A stretch of DNA of 64,000 bases from Stenotrophomonas maltophilia (GTDB lineage Bacteria; Pseudomonadota; Gammaproteobacteria; Xanthomonadales; Xanthomonadaceae), in contig NZ_CP037858.1 of assembly GCF_006974125.1 (NCBI RefSeq), positions 3,472,001-3,536,000 of the forward strand, written 5' to 3'. This document shows positions 53,816 through 63,224 of this stretch, one piece after another. Position 1 is the stretch's first letter, and the number at the start of each line of letters is the position of its first letter. The notes under the pieces are model-generated. The model was given only the letters and a program-made list of their open reading frames with translations. It searched no databases and was not told the origin of the DNA. Made by a program: the position numbers and the translations under genes.

Positions 53816-54853
53816 TCAATAGGTGATCGTCACCTGCACCACATCGTTGTAGGTGCCGGCCGGTGGTTGGCCGGTGACCGGCGGCACCCGGCCATAGATT
53901 GTCAGCTGCTGCGCGCTGCCAGTGCCGGTACCGCTGGCGGTATCGACGGTCAGCGCGTTGCCCCAGCGCTGGGTGCGTGTGGAATCGCGGTACAGCTCGT
54001 AGGTGAGGTAGTAGGTGCTGGCGCCGATGGTGGTGGCCATGCGTCGCGTGCTGGTGGCGGTGGGATTGTTCTGGCCGTTGTTGAGGCTGATCTGGTAGGC
54101 CGTGTTCTTAAGGCAGGTCAGGGTCAAGGTGGCGGTCTGGTCGATGTTGGCGGGAATGCTGCCGGTGACGTTGCCGAAGTTCATGTTGGTGGTGACATAG
54201 CTTCCGCACTGCGGCAACACGTTGGCGGTGGCGGTAAAGCTGAAGGCGGCACTGGCGCTGTTGGTACCGGTGGCGCCGCCGTTGCAGGTGGCGGGCACGG
54301 TGGCCGTGCCGAGCAGCACTTCGTTCCAGGCCCAGGTCAGCACCACGTTCGCACCGCTGAACGTACTGCTGTAGGCGCCCGACGCCAGGATCTGGTTGGC
54401 CGGGATCTGCGCGAACAGCTGGGTCGACTGCGCACCGCTGCCACCGGTCAGCAACGGCACGCTGTAGGTCATGGCCAGTTCCTGTGCCGGCGGAGTGCCA
54501 CGCGGGGTCAGCCCGGTTACCTGGCTGAAGTTGGAGGTGTTGTAGAGCTGGAAATTCATGCTGTCGCTGGCGCTGGTCTTCATCGTGCGCCAGCTGAAGC
54601 TGCTGCCGCCGCCGCTGCCGGCGCCGATGCCCACGCAGACCCGCACGCCGGTGGTGGCCAGCAGGCTCAACGCAGCGGTGGTGCAGGACACCGTGATGTT
54701 GAGCGTGCCGGTGGTTGCGCCTGGCGCATTGCTGTTCACGTTGCCGAACGGCAGCGTCGGATCGGCGATGGCGGTGCAGACCGCGGTGGCACGTGCCGGT
54801 GCCGCCGCCAGCAGGCCGGCTATCAGCAGCAATCCGAGCAGCAGCACCTTCAT
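53816..54853 (-). CDS. Csu-type pilus tip adhesin/minor subunit with two SCPU domains
   Basis: A 345-residue secreted protein with a signal peptide (LLLGLLLIAGLLAAAPARA). Two spore-coat-U (SCPU) beta domains follow, about 25-185 and 195-345. Each begins near a Cys-containing strand (AVCTAIADPTLPFGNVN and QCGSYVTTNMNFGNVTG) and the second ends in the typical VVQVTITY. Tandem N-terminal adhesin plus C-terminal pilin domain is the CsuE layout of Acinetobacter, the tip subunit that binds hydrophobic surfaces. ATG 54853 overlaps the usher stop by four bases. Low sequence conservation limits the call to layout and context. Confidence 0.82.
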   Translation of the reverse strand: MKVLLLGLLLIAGLLAAAPARATAVCTAIADPTLPFGNVNSNAPGATTGTLNITVSCTTAALSLLATTGVRVCVGIGAGSGGGSSFSWRTMKTSASDSMNFQLYNTSNFSQVTGLTPRGTPPAQELAMTYSVPLLTGGSGAQSTQLFAQIPANQILASGAYSSTFSGANVVLTWAWNEVLLGTATVPATCNGGATGTNSASAAFSFTATANVLPQCGSYVTTNMNFGNVTGSIPANIDQTATLTLTCLKNTAYQISLNNGQNNPTATSTRRMATTIGASTYYLTYELYRDSTRTQRWGNALTVDTASGTGTGSAQQLTIYGRVPPVTGQPPAGTYNDVVQVTITY

Positions 54854-57282
54854 GGCGCCACCTCCGGAATGCACTGCAGCGGCGCCGGTTTGGGGCGTGC
54901 ACCGGTGGCCACCACCTTGGGCAGGTCCGGCACCTTCACCCGGCACTGGCCGCGGCTGGTGGTGATGTACAGCACGCTGCCGGCGGCCACGTCTTCCAGG
55001 TACAGCAGGCCGTCATAGCCCACCAGCGCCTGGCGCCCGTCCGGCAGCTGCACCTCGCTGCCGACCTCCAGCGGTTGCCCGTCCATGCCGTGCAGGGTCA
55101 GGCTCAGCGAGGGCCGCGAGCGCAGTGCGAAGGTCACGTGGGTACCGGCGCGCTGGCGTGGTGTCACCCAGTCTTCGATGCGGTCGGCGCGCATGTCCTC
55201 GGGCAGGTCCAGGGTATCGATGGAGACGCGGTTGCGCTGCCAGGACAGCAACGGGCTGACCAGCAGCAGGCCGCGATCATCGGTCACGCCGATCAGCCGG
55301 TTTTCCAGCCGCACCGGCACGCCACCGATGCCATTGGTGCTGATCACCGCGAATGCATCGGAGACCTCGCGGGTGGCGAAGGCATGCCCGCCCATCCACA
55401 CCAGGCTGCCACTGGCGCTGGCGTAGGCGTAGTTCAGGCCGCCCTGGCGCGAGGCGCCGAATGAGTAGCGACCGATAGCATTGAGGATGCCGACTTCGGC
55501 GAGGCCACCATTGCCATCCTCGCCATGGCGCACCTGCGCACGCCAACCGACGCCGCCGGCGCTGCCGTCGCCGGGCACCGGCTGGGTGACATCGGCCACC
55601 CAGCTCTGGCTGTCGCCATTGCGCTGGCTGGACAGGCTGGCCTGGCGGTTGTTGCCCAGGCTGGCGGTGACCGACAGGTAGATGCTGCGGTCATCGCTCT
55701 TGTCCAGGTTCTGGTTCACCGACAGGTAAGCCGACCAGCGCTGGCTCCAGGTGCGCGACCAGAAGAGGCTGGCGTAGCGGTTGTCCTCGCCGTCGGGATA
55801 GCGCAGGCGCAGGTAGCTGGCGCTGAGTGTGCCCAGCCGCAGCAGATCGGCGCCGACCGTGGCCTGTTCGCTGATGCTCGGCGGCAGGTTGCCCTGCAGT
55901 GCGCCCAGGTCGCGGTAATCACCATGGCTGCGCACGGTGCGCAGATTGAAGTTGAGCCGGCGGTTGTTCCAGCTGTAGCCCAGTGCCCATTGCCCGCCCT
56001 GCAGGCCGTGATAGTCACTGTGCGCATAGGCGGCGTTGAACACGCCCGCGCCGCCGAGCAGCCACCAGCCGCCGATGCCGGCCTGGGCCAGGCCGCCGCC
56101 GCCTTCGGCATGTGCTTCGCCGGTGAAGGCGTCGCTGACGCCGCCGCGCCAGCTGGCACTGGCCACGGTGCGATCGTCGTAGGCGAAGGAGCGCTGGCCG
56201 AAATCCTCACGCAGGCGGCCAACACCGACCGACCAGTCCGACAGGCCCTTGGCAAGCAGTTGCTGGGTGCCGTAGAAGCTGAAATCCAGCGTCTGCATGC
56301 GGCCGAACGCATCGGTCACCACCACCTGCGCACTGCCGGTGCCGCTGATGCCGGGTTGCGCGGCCAGCTGGAATGGACCGACCGGCACCTGCCCGCTGTA
56401 CTGGCGCAGCCCATCGACGTACAGCTCGACCGTGGACGGCACCACCGCCTGGCCGAGGAAGCTGGGGGTGGGCGTGAGCACACGGTAGGGCTGCAGGCCG
56501 TAGTTGCGGCCGATCTGCAGGCCGCCCATGCGCACGGGCCGGGTCCAGTCGACGAAACCACTGTAGAAGTCGCCGACGTCCAGGGTCATCGCCCTGTCGG
56601 GGAAGTCCAGGCTCCACCGGGTGTCCAGGCGCACGCTCTCGCCACGCCAGCGGCGGTCACCGGATTGCTGGTAGCGGCGGCTGATCGCGGTGTTTTCGAA
56701 GGTGCCGTTGCCGATCCCGAAAAGGCGCAGCTCCGAGCTGAGGCTGAGGTTGCCGAGTGTGTCGACCCGGCTGCCATACACGTCGTAGTTCAGCAGCAGG
56801 CCGGGCGAGGCGCTTCCGGCCAGCGCGCGGGTCTGTGGCTGGCTGAGCACGGTGGTCGGCAGGGTCAACTGGTCCAGTGGCACGTCCAGGGCCAGGGTCT
56901 GCATATGCGCGTCGTAGCGCACCACGGCCCCGCTGATCTGGTCCAGATAGACCGGCGCATCGCCGCGGGCGCTGAAGCCGAGCTGGCGCAGCACTTCCGG
57001 ACTGGCCTGCAGCCGGCCATGGTTTTCGGTGAACGGCAGCAGGCCGCGCGGCGTGCTGTTGAGCGAGACGTCCAGGTACAGCGTCTGGCTGGCGGTCAGG
57101 GGCGTGGGGGCAGGCGGGATCGCATCGGCCGACACCCCGGAGACATCCGCAGCCCCGGCAGCAGCCATGCCGGGCACATCGGCGGCCTCGGTCGCCGCAG
57201 GAGCCAGGGCAGCCAACAGCGCGCCCATCAACGCCTCAGCGAGCCGGTGGTGGCGACAGTGGCGTCTGTTCCGACTCGCCAT
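54850..57282 (-). CDS. Csu-type outer-membrane usher
   Basis: An 810-residue FimD/PapC-family usher that secretes pilus subunits through the outer membrane. The N-terminal periplasmic domain (YLDVSLNSTPRGLLPF) leads to a 24-strand barrel containing the plug (LYVDGLRQYSGQVPVGPFQL), and the C-terminal beta-sandwiches end with LQCIPEVAP. Length and LYVDGLRQ/VPVGPF patterns match CsuD-type ushers. The start at ATG 57282 overlaps the chaperone end by 47 bases and gives a signal peptide with a basic n-region (RNRRHCRHHR); ATG 57228 would also give a plausible signal. Confidence 0.9.
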   Translation of the reverse strand: MASRNRRHCRHHRLAEALMGALLAALAPAATEAADVPGMAAAGAADVSGVSADAIPPAPTPLTASQTLYLDVSLNSTPRGLLPFTENHGRLQASPEVLRQLGFSARGDAPVYLDQISGAVVRYDAHMQTLALDVPLDQLTLPTTVLSQPQTRALAGSASPGLLLNYDVYGSRVDTLGNLSLSSELRLFGIGNGTFENTAISRRYQQSGDRRWRGESVRLDTRWSLDFPDRAMTLDVGDFYSGFVDWTRPVRMGGLQIGRNYGLQPYRVLTPTPSFLGQAVVPSTVELYVDGLRQYSGQVPVGPFQLAAQPGISGTGSAQVVVTDAFGRMQTLDFSFYGTQQLLAKGLSDWSVGVGRLREDFGQRSFAYDDRTVASASWRGGVSDAFTGEAHAEGGGGLAQAGIGGWWLLGGAGVFNAAYAHSDYHGLQGGQWALGYSWNNRRLNFNLRTVRSHGDYRDLGALQGNLPPSISEQATVGADLLRLGTLSASYLRLRYPDGEDNRYASLFWSRTWSQRWSAYLSVNQNLDKSDDRSIYLSVTASLGNNRQASLSSQRNGDSQSWVADVTQPVPGDGSAGGVGWRAQVRHGEDGNGGLAEVGILNAIGRYSFGASRQGGLNYAYASASGSLVWMGGHAFATREVSDAFAVISTNGIGGVPVRLENRLIGVTDDRGLLLVSPLLSWQRNRVSIDTLDLPEDMRADRIEDWVTPRQRAGTHVTFALRSRPSLSLTLHGMDGQPLEVGSEVQLPDGRQALVGYDGLLYLEDVAAGSVLYITTSRGQCRVKVPDLPKVVATGARPKPAPLQCIPEVAP

Positions 57283-57985
57283 TGAGCTTGGCCGTGATCT
57301 GGTCGTTGTCGCGGTCGATGGCCGTGCGCTCGATCGGCCAGCGCATCACCTGCCCGGGCAGTACATACCCCAGCAGGCCGGGGTGCACGATGCGCGGACG
57401 CTGGACGCTGCCCAGTGCGAGGTCGGCGATCTGTGCATAGCTGTTGCCGGTGTTGGCCACCTCCACGCCGTTGCGTCCGTCCTCCAGCCGGACCAGGCTG
57501 GCCTGCAGGCGCGGCGCCAGCTTGCCGCCCGAGGGTTGCACGAACACCGGAATCGAATAGCGCAGCACGAACTGCATGCCGTTGGCACGGGTCGCCAGAT
57601 CAGGCACCTCGTCGACGATCAGCCGGTAGTACTGCTGTGCCGCAGGCGGTTCGTGGTTCGGGCGCATCACCCGTACCAGCTGCTGCTGGCCAGCGCCCAG
57701 TTCCTGCATCGGCGGGGTGGCCAGCAGTTCATCAGTGGGCAGCAGTTGTTCCTGGCCATCCTGCTGCACCCAGCGGAAGACCCGCACCTGCAGCCTGACC
57801 GGCGAGGTACCACTGTTGGTCAGCCACAGTTCGCCGGCGCGCTGGCGGGCCTCAAGCTGGAGGCTGGTGGGGGCGACCTGGAGGCTGGTGGCACTGGCAG
57901 CGGCGGTGGCCAGCAGGAAAAGGGCGAGCAGCGCCACGCCGGTGGCGCGCCACGGGCGGGGTCCGGCCATGCGGGCGTGCTCCAT
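57236..57985 (-). CDS. Csu-type pilus assembly chaperone
   Basis: A 249-residue periplasmic chaperone with a signal peptide (VALLALFLLATAAASA). The PapD fold is seen in SLQVAPTSLQLEARQRAGELW, the PNHEPPAAQQYYRLIVDEV region and the donor-strand segment FVLRYSIPVFV. It holds subunits and delivers them to the usher. ATG 57985 shares one base with the pilin stop (TGATG). The pilin-chaperone-usher-adhesin order is that of csuA/B-C-D-E operons, lacking the csuA and csuB genes. Confidence 0.88.
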   Translation of the reverse strand: MEHARMAGPRPWRATGVALLALFLLATAAASATSLQVAPTSLQLEARQRAGELWLTNSGTSPVRLQVRVFRWVQQDGQEQLLPTDELLATPPMQELGAGQQQLVRVMRPNHEPPAAQQYYRLIVDEVPDLATRANGMQFVLRYSIPVFVQPSGGKLAPRLQASLVRLEDGRNGVEVANTGNSYAQIADLALGSVQRPRIVHPGLLGYVLPGQVMRWPIERTAIDRDNDQITAKLNGESEQTPLSPPPAR

Positions 57986-58515
57986 CAATAGGTGATCGTG
58001 GCGGTGACCGTATCCAGGTAGTTACCGGTGGCCGGGTTGTTGGTACTCAGGTTCAGGATCTGGCCGTAGACGATGTAGGGTACGGCCAGGCCGGTGCCGA
58101 TGCCGGCCTGGGTGTTGGTGCCTGAGGTGGCACCCCAGACCAGGGTATGCGCGGCGTCCTGGTAGAGCTGGTAGCCGACGAAATTGTTGGCGGTCACCGC
58201 GGCATTGGTGTTCTTCATCCGGCGGGTGGTGACGTCGTTGGCGGTGCTGGCATTGGCGCCCGCGTTCAGCGAAATCGTGTACGGGGTCAGGGCCGAGCAC
58301 TGGGCGGTCACTGTACCCTGGCCCAGGGTGGGGGTCGCCGTGGTCGAGGCCGCCGTGCCGAAGTCAACGTTGGTGGCGGCCGCTGCCGTGATCGTGCAGG
58401 CCTTGGTGACCACCAGGGTGACGTTGAAGGTCGTGGTATCGGCCGCCAGTGCGGGGCCGGCCAGCAACAGTCCGGTCAGGGCCCAGGCGAGCGGTGAGCG
58501 GAGCGTGGATCGCAT
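57985..58515 (-). CDS. Csu-type major pilin (SCPU domain)
   Basis: A 176-residue pilin with a signal peptide (WALTGLLLAGPALA) and one spore-coat-U domain. The TFNVTLVVTKACTITAA start with its Cys, FGTAASTTATPT, the second Cys in VTAQCSALTPYTISLNAG and the end LDTVTATITY are typical of CsuA/B. A strong AGGGAGG precedes ATG 58515. It is the first gene of the pilus operon, divergent from map. Confidence 0.88.
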   Translation of the reverse strand: MRSTLRSPLAWALTGLLLAGPALAADTTTFNVTLVVTKACTITAAAATNVDFGTAASTTATPTLGQGTVTAQCSALTPYTISLNAGANASTANDVTTRRMKNTNAAVTANNFVGYQLYQDAAHTLVWGATSGTNTQAGIGTGLAVPYIVYGQILNLSTNNPATGNYLDTVTATITY

Positions 58516-58754
58516 GGACAACCTCCCTGACCCGAAGGTCTGTTGAACAAGGCGAAGGCGGCGCATTCGGGGCCGCTTTGACGACAGTCATGGCCAGCTT
58601 GTGGGGGTAAGTGTCTGTAATCCGTGATAAATAGGCATGCGAAAGGGTGGAGGTCGTCACGCTTTCACTTTCCTTGCCGGAACCGTGCATGCCCCGGATC
58701 GCCAGTTGGGTGGCGTTCGTTCAGATTGCAGCCGGATCGGCGATAATGGGCGCC

Positions 58755-59531
58755 ATGAGCGTGAATCTGAAAACCCCGCAGGAAATCGAGATGATGCGCA
58801 TCGCCGGCCGCCTGGCCAGCGAAGTGCTCGACATCGTCACCCCCCACGTCAAGCCCGGTGTCACCACCGAGGAGCTGGACCGCATCTGCCACGACCACAT
58901 CGTGAACGTGCAGGGCGCGATTCCGGCCAACGTCGGCTACCGCGGCTTCCCGAAGACCGTGTGCACCTCGGTCAACAACGTCATCTGCCACGGCATTCCC
59001 AGCGAAGGGAAGGTGCTCAAGGATGGCGACATCATCAATATCGACGTTACCGTCATCAAGGACGGCTGGCACGGCGACACCAGCCGCATGTACTTCGTCG
59101 GCACCCCGTCGGTAATGGCCCGCCGTCTGGTGGAAACCACCTACGAAGCCATGTGGCGCGGCATCCGTGCGGTGCGTCCGGGCGCAACCCTGGGTGACAT
59201 CGGCCATGCCATCCAGAGCTATGCCGAAGGCGAGCGTTTCAGCGTGGTGCGCGAGTACTGCGGCCACGGCATCGGCAAGGTCTACCACGACGAGCCGCAG
59301 GTGGTGCATTACGGCCGCCCGGGCCAGGGCCTGGTGCTGCAGCCCGGCATGACCTTCACCATCGAGCCGATGATCAACGAGGGCACCCGCTATAACAAGG
59401 TGCTGCCGGATGGCTGGACCGTGGTGACCAAGGACCGCAAGCTGTCGGCGCAGTGGGAGCACATGATCGCGGTCACCGAGACCGGCGTCGACGTGCTGAC
59501 CCTGTCGCCGGGCGAGTCGCAGGTCTCCTGA
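58755..59531 (+). CDS. map: Methionine aminopeptidase, type I
   Basis: A 258-residue cytosolic enzyme that removes the initiator Met from new proteins. Metal ligands are visible in INIDVTVIKDGWHGDTSRM (Asp pair), GHGIGKVYHDEP (His) and FTIEPMIN (Glu), with the late Glu in AQWEHMIAVTE. In most relatives map lies beside rpsB; here the Csu operon separates them. ATG 58755 was chosen; ATG 58746 is three codons upstream. A GATAAT at 58743-58748 suggests a promoter very close to the start, with only a poor -35. Confidence 0.95.
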   Translation: MSVNLKTPQEIEMMRIAGRLASEVLDIVTPHVKPGVTTEELDRICHDHIVNVQGAIPANVGYRGFPKTVCTSVNNVICHGIPSEGKVLKDGDIINIDVTVIKDGWHGDTSRMYFVGTPSVMARRLVETTYEAMWRGIRAVRPGATLGDIGHAIQSYAEGERFSVVREYCGHGIGKVYHDEPQVVHYGRPGQGLVLQPGMTFTIEPMINEGTRYNKVLPDGWTVVTKDRKLSAQWEHMIAVTETGVDVLTLSPGESQVS

Positions 59532-59533
59532 GG

Positions 59534-62161
59534 ATGCTGCCGGCGAGTTCGCTGCTGGACACGCCGGCCGCGTCGCTCAACGACCCGGATTGGGCTGCTG
59601 CCGCGCGCCAGGCGCTGCAGCAGGCCGACGCGCGCCTGTACCGCCGCTTCGACCAGGGCGACAACATCGAGCGCCTGCTGGCGCTGCGCGCGCGTGCCGC
59701 CGACCATCTGATCCGCCTGGCCTGGCAGCGCTGCCTGCCGGTCGACAGCGGCCTGTCGCTGTTCGCAGTGGGTGGTTATGGGCGCGGTGAACTGTTCCCG
59801 CGCTCGGACATCGACCTGCTGGTGTTCGGCGATCCGCCGGCACAATTGGCGCACGAATCCGCACTGGCGCGCCTGTTCGCGCTGCTGTGGGATTGCGGGC
59901 TGGCAGTCAGCCATGCGGTGCGTAGTGCCGCGCAGTGCCGCGAGGCTGCTGCCGACCAGACCGTGTTGACCGCGCTGATCGAGGCGCGTCCGATCCTGGC
60001 TGAGGACGCTGCCCGACGCGCGCTGCGCGAGGCCATCGACGACCGGGAGCTGTGGCCTGCACGTGCCTTCTTCCTGGCCAAGCTGGAAGAGCTGCGCAAC
60101 CGCCACCAGCGTTTCGGTGACACCGCCGACAACCTGGAGCCGGATCTCAAGGATGGCCCCGGCGGCCTGCGCGATCTCAACACGCTGGGCTGGATGGCGC
60201 TGCGCGCCTTCGGCGTGCGCGACCTGGAAGCGCTGGTCGGCCTGGGCCACCTGGGTGCCGACGAAGCGGCCGCGCTGAAGCGCGAGCGTGCGGTGCTGGC
60301 GCGTCTGCGCTTTGGCCTGCACCTGGTGGCGCGGCGCCCGGAAGAACGGTTGCGCTTCGATTACCAGAAGACCCTGGCCGCGCGCCTGGGCTTCGAAGAC
60401 GATGCCGAGAATCTCGGTGTCGAAAAGATGATGCAGGGCTTCTACCGCGCCGCTCTGGTGGTGCGCCGGATCAGTGACCGCCTGCTGCAGCGCTTCGAGG
60501 AACAGTTCGATGGCGAGGCGCAGCCGGAACCGCTGACCGTGGGTTTTTCCCTGCGACGCGGCTACCTGGCGGCCAATGATGCCGACTGGCCGCGTGGCGA
60601 TATCGGCCAGGTGTTCGCGCTGTTCTCCAGCTGGGCCAACAACCCGCAGGTGCGCGGCCTGCATTCGCTGACCGCGCGCGCGCTGGCCGAATCGCTGCCG
60701 CTGCTGCCGGCCTACGACCAGGCCGACGCCGACGCGCGCGAGCAGTTCCTGGCCCTGCTGCGTGGCCAGCGCCCGGTCGATACGCTTTCGCGCATGGCCA
60801 GGCTGGGCGTGCTCGGCCAGTGGATTCCGGCATTCGCCCAGGTCAGCGGGCGCATGCAGTTCGATCTGTTCCATGTCTATACGGTGGACCAGCACACGCT
60901 GATGGTCCTGCGCAACATCGGCCAGTTCGCCAGCAGCCGTGCCGACGAGCGCTTCTCGATCGCACATGAGGTGTGGCCGCGCCTGCGCAAGCCGGAGCTG
61001 CTGCTGCTGGCCGGCCTGTTCCATGACATTGCCAAGGGTCGCGGTGGCGACCACTCCGAACTGGGCGCGGTCGATGCACGCGCGTTCTGCCAGGCGCATG
61101 CCCTGAGCATCTCCGACACCGAACTGGTGGCCTGGCTGGTCGAACAGCACCTGCGCATGTCGGTGACCGCGCAGAAGCAGGACATCGCCGATCCGGTGGT
61201 GATCCATCGCTTTGCGACCCTGGTCGGCAGTCGCGACCGCCTCGACTATCTGTACCTGCTGACCTGCGCCGATATCGCCGGCACCAGCCCGAAGCTGTGG
61301 AACGCGTGGAAGGACCGCCTGCTGGCCGACCTGTATTTCGCGACCCGGCGCGCGCTGCGTGAAGGCCTCGAGCACCCGGTGCCTGCCGCCGAGCGCGTGG
61401 CCGAGGCGCGTGACAGCGTGCGTGCGCTGGTGCGCGAGCAGGGGTATGACGATGCCACCATCGACCGCCAGTTCGCCGTGATGCCCGACGAAGGCTTCAT
61501 CCGCCTGCGCCCGGAGCAGCTGGCCTGGCAGGCTGCCGCACTGGTACCGGTGAAACAGGGCCAGGCGCTGGTGAAGGTGCGCCGCATCAGCGTCGACGAC
61601 CCGGCACTGGAAGTGTTCGTGCATTCGCCGGACCGCGACGGCCTGTTCGCTGCCATCGTGATGACCCTGGACCGCAAGGGCTACGGCATCCATCGCGCGC
61701 GGGTGCTGGATGGTCCGGCCGACACCATTTTCGATACCTTCGAAGTGAACCCGGCCGACAGCTTCGCCGATGGCAGCAGCGCCAACCTGGAGGCCGCGCT
61801 GCGCGAGGCACTCAGTGGTGACCTGTCGCGCCTGCGCCCGTCGCGCCGGGTGGTGCCACGCCAGCTGCGCCATTTCCGTTTCGCCCCGCGCATCGAGTTC
61901 CGCGATGAACCGGGCGCAACCCGTTTTGCCCTGGTCGCGCCCGACCGCCCCGGCCTGCTGGCCGACGTGGCGTTCGTGCTGCGCAACCAGGGCCTGCGCG
62001 TGCATGATGCGCGCATTGCCACGTTCGGCGAACGCGCCGAAGACACCTTCGTGATCAGTGACGAACACGACCTCCCCCTGACTGAACCTGCCCGGCAGCA
62101 GCTGCATGACGCGATGCTGGCCTGCCTGGACCCTGATCGAAACGCCGGAGACCCCGCCTGA
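59534..62161 (+). CDS. glnD: Bifunctional uridylyltransferase/uridylyl-removing enzyme GlnD
   Basis: An 875-residue nitrogen sensor that uridylylates PII when glutamine is low and removes UMP when it is high. The nucleotidyltransferase site is [19 protein letters not shown] (~76-94), the HD hydrolase site is [20 protein letters not shown] (~490-510), and two ACT domains fill the C-terminus ([16 protein letters not shown] and [19 protein letters not shown]). ATG 59534 lies two bases after the map stop, and the stop shares one base with the dapD start (TGATG), so map-glnD-dapD look co-transcribed. Confidence 0.96.
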   Translation: MLPASSLLDTPAASLNDPDWAAAARQALQQADARLYRRFDQGDNIERLLALRARAADHLIRLAWQRCLPVDSGLSLFAVGGYGRGELFPRSDIDLLVFGDPPAQLAHESALARLFALLWDCGLAVSHAVRSAAQCREAAADQTVLTALIEARPILAEDAARRALREAIDDRELWPARAFFLAKLEELRNRHQRFGDTADNLEPDLKDGPGGLRDLNTLGWMALRAFGVRDLEALVGLGHLGADEAAALKRERAVLARLRFGLHLVARRPEERLRFDYQKTLAARLGFEDDAENLGVEKMMQGFYRAALVVRRISDRLLQRFEEQFDGEAQPEPLTVGFSLRRGYLAANDADWPRGDIGQVFALFSSWANNPQVRGLHSLTARALAESLPLLPAYDQADADAREQFLALLRGQRPVDTLSRMARLGVLGQWIPAFAQVSGRMQFDLFHVYTVDQHTLMVLRNIGQFASSRADERFSIAHEVWPRLRKPELLLLAGLFHDIAKGRGGDHSELGAVDARAFCQAHALSISDTELVAWLVEQHLRMSVTAQKQDIADPVVIHRFATLVGSRDRLDYLYLLTCADIAGTSPKLWNAWKDRLLADLYFATRRALREGLEHPVPAAERVAEARDSVRALVREQGYDDATIDRQFAVMPDEGFIRLRPEQLAWQAAALVPVKQGQALVKVRRISVDDPALEVFVHSPDRDGLFAAIVMTLDRKGYGIHRARVLDGPADTIFDTFEVNPADSFADGSSANLEAALREALSGDLSRLRPSRRVVPRQLRHFRFAPRIEFRDEPGATRFALVAPDRPGLLADVAFVLRNQGLRVHDARIATFGERAEDTFVISDEHDLPLTEPARQQLHDAMLACLDPDRNAGDPA

Positions 62162-63222
62162 TGGCCACCAAGCCCGTTAAGAAGACTGCTGCCACCGCCA
62201 AGAGCGCAGCGGCCAGGAAAATTGCCGCCGTGCCGGCCGCGAAGAAGGCTGCCACGCCGAAGAAAGCCGCAGCGGTGAAGGCGCCGGCGAAGAAGGTGGC
62301 GGCACCCAAGAAGGCCCCGGCCAAGAGTGCAGAAGCCGCACGCGCCGAAACCATCGCCCGCAAGTCGCTGCGCAAGCCGGCCGCGCCGGGCGTGGAAGAA
62401 CTGAAGTTCGGTATCGAAAGTGCCTTCGAACGCCGCGCCACGCTGACCCTGCACGAACTGGAAGGCTCGACCAAGCCGCTGGTCAACCGTGTGATCGATG
62501 GCCTGGAAAGCGGCGAATTCCGCGTTGCCGAACCGGACGGCCACGGTGGCTGGAAGGTCAACGAGTGGCTGAAGAAGGCGGTGCTGTTGTACTTCCGTGT
62601 CAACGACATGGCTGTGGTCGATGCGCGCCCGGCGCCGTTCTGGGACAAGGTCGAATCGCGTTTTGCCGGTTATGACGAAGCCAGGTTCCGCCGTGGTGGC
62701 GTGCGCGTGGTGCCGGGTGCGATCGCCCGCCGTGGTACGTACTTCGGCAAGGACGTGGTGCTGATGCCGAGCTTCACCAACATCGGCGCCTACGTCGGCG
62801 AAGGCACCATGGTCGATACCTGGGCTACCGTGGGTTCCTGCGCGCAGATCGGCCAGCACTGCCACCTGTCCGGCGGCGCCGGCATCGGCGGCGTGCTGGA
62901 ACCGCTGCAGGCCAGCCCGACCATCATTGAAGACCACTGCTTCATCGGCGCGCGTTCGGAAGTGGTGGAAGGCGTGGTGGTTGGCCACCACAGCGTGATC
63001 GGCATGGGCGTGTTCCTCAGCCAGAGCACCCGCATCTACAACCGCGCCACCGGCGAGATCAGCTACGGCTACATCCCGCCTTACAGCGTGGTGGTGTCCG
63101 GCTCGCTGCCGAGCAAGGACGGCACCCACTCGCTGTACTGCGCAGTGATCGTCAAGCAGGTCGATGCCAAGACCCGCAGCAAGACCAGCGTCAACGACCT
63201 GCTGCGCGGCCTGGCCGACTGA
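62161..63222 (+). CDS. dapD: Tetrahydrodipicolinate N-succinyltransferase with a histone H1-like N-terminal extension
   Basis: A 353-residue protein. Residues ~78-353 match DapD of E. coli (274 residues), which succinylates tetrahydrodipicolinate in lysine and diaminopimelate synthesis: [46 protein letters not shown], a hexapeptide beta-helix and [18 protein letters not shown]. The first ~77 residues ([20 protein letters not shown] onward) hold 17 Lys, many Ala and Pro, and look like H1-type or AlgP tails. The ATG overlaps the glnD stop (TGATG), supporting the long form; a GTG at 62392 would give a canonical 276-residue enzyme but has no Shine-Dalgarno. The extension may bind nucleic acid or anionic surfaces. 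Confidence 0.9.
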   Translation: MATKPVKKTAATAKSAAARKIAAVPAAKKAATPKKAAAVKAPAKKVAAPKKAPAKSAEAARAETIARKSLRKPAAPGVEELKFGIESAFERRATLTLHELEGSTKPLVNRVIDGLESGEFRVAEPDGHGGWKVNEWLKKAVLLYFRVNDMAVVDARPAPFWDKVESRFAGYDEARFRRGGVRVVPGAIARRGTYFGKDVVLMPSFTNIGAYVGEGTMVDTWATVGSCAQIGQHCHLSGGAGIGGVLEPLQASPTIIEDHCFIGARSEVVEGVVVGHHSVIGMGVFLSQSTRIYNRATGEISYGYIPPYSVVVSGSLPSKDGTHSLYCAVIVKQVDAKTRSKTSVNDLLRGLAD

Positions 63223-63224
63223 AG

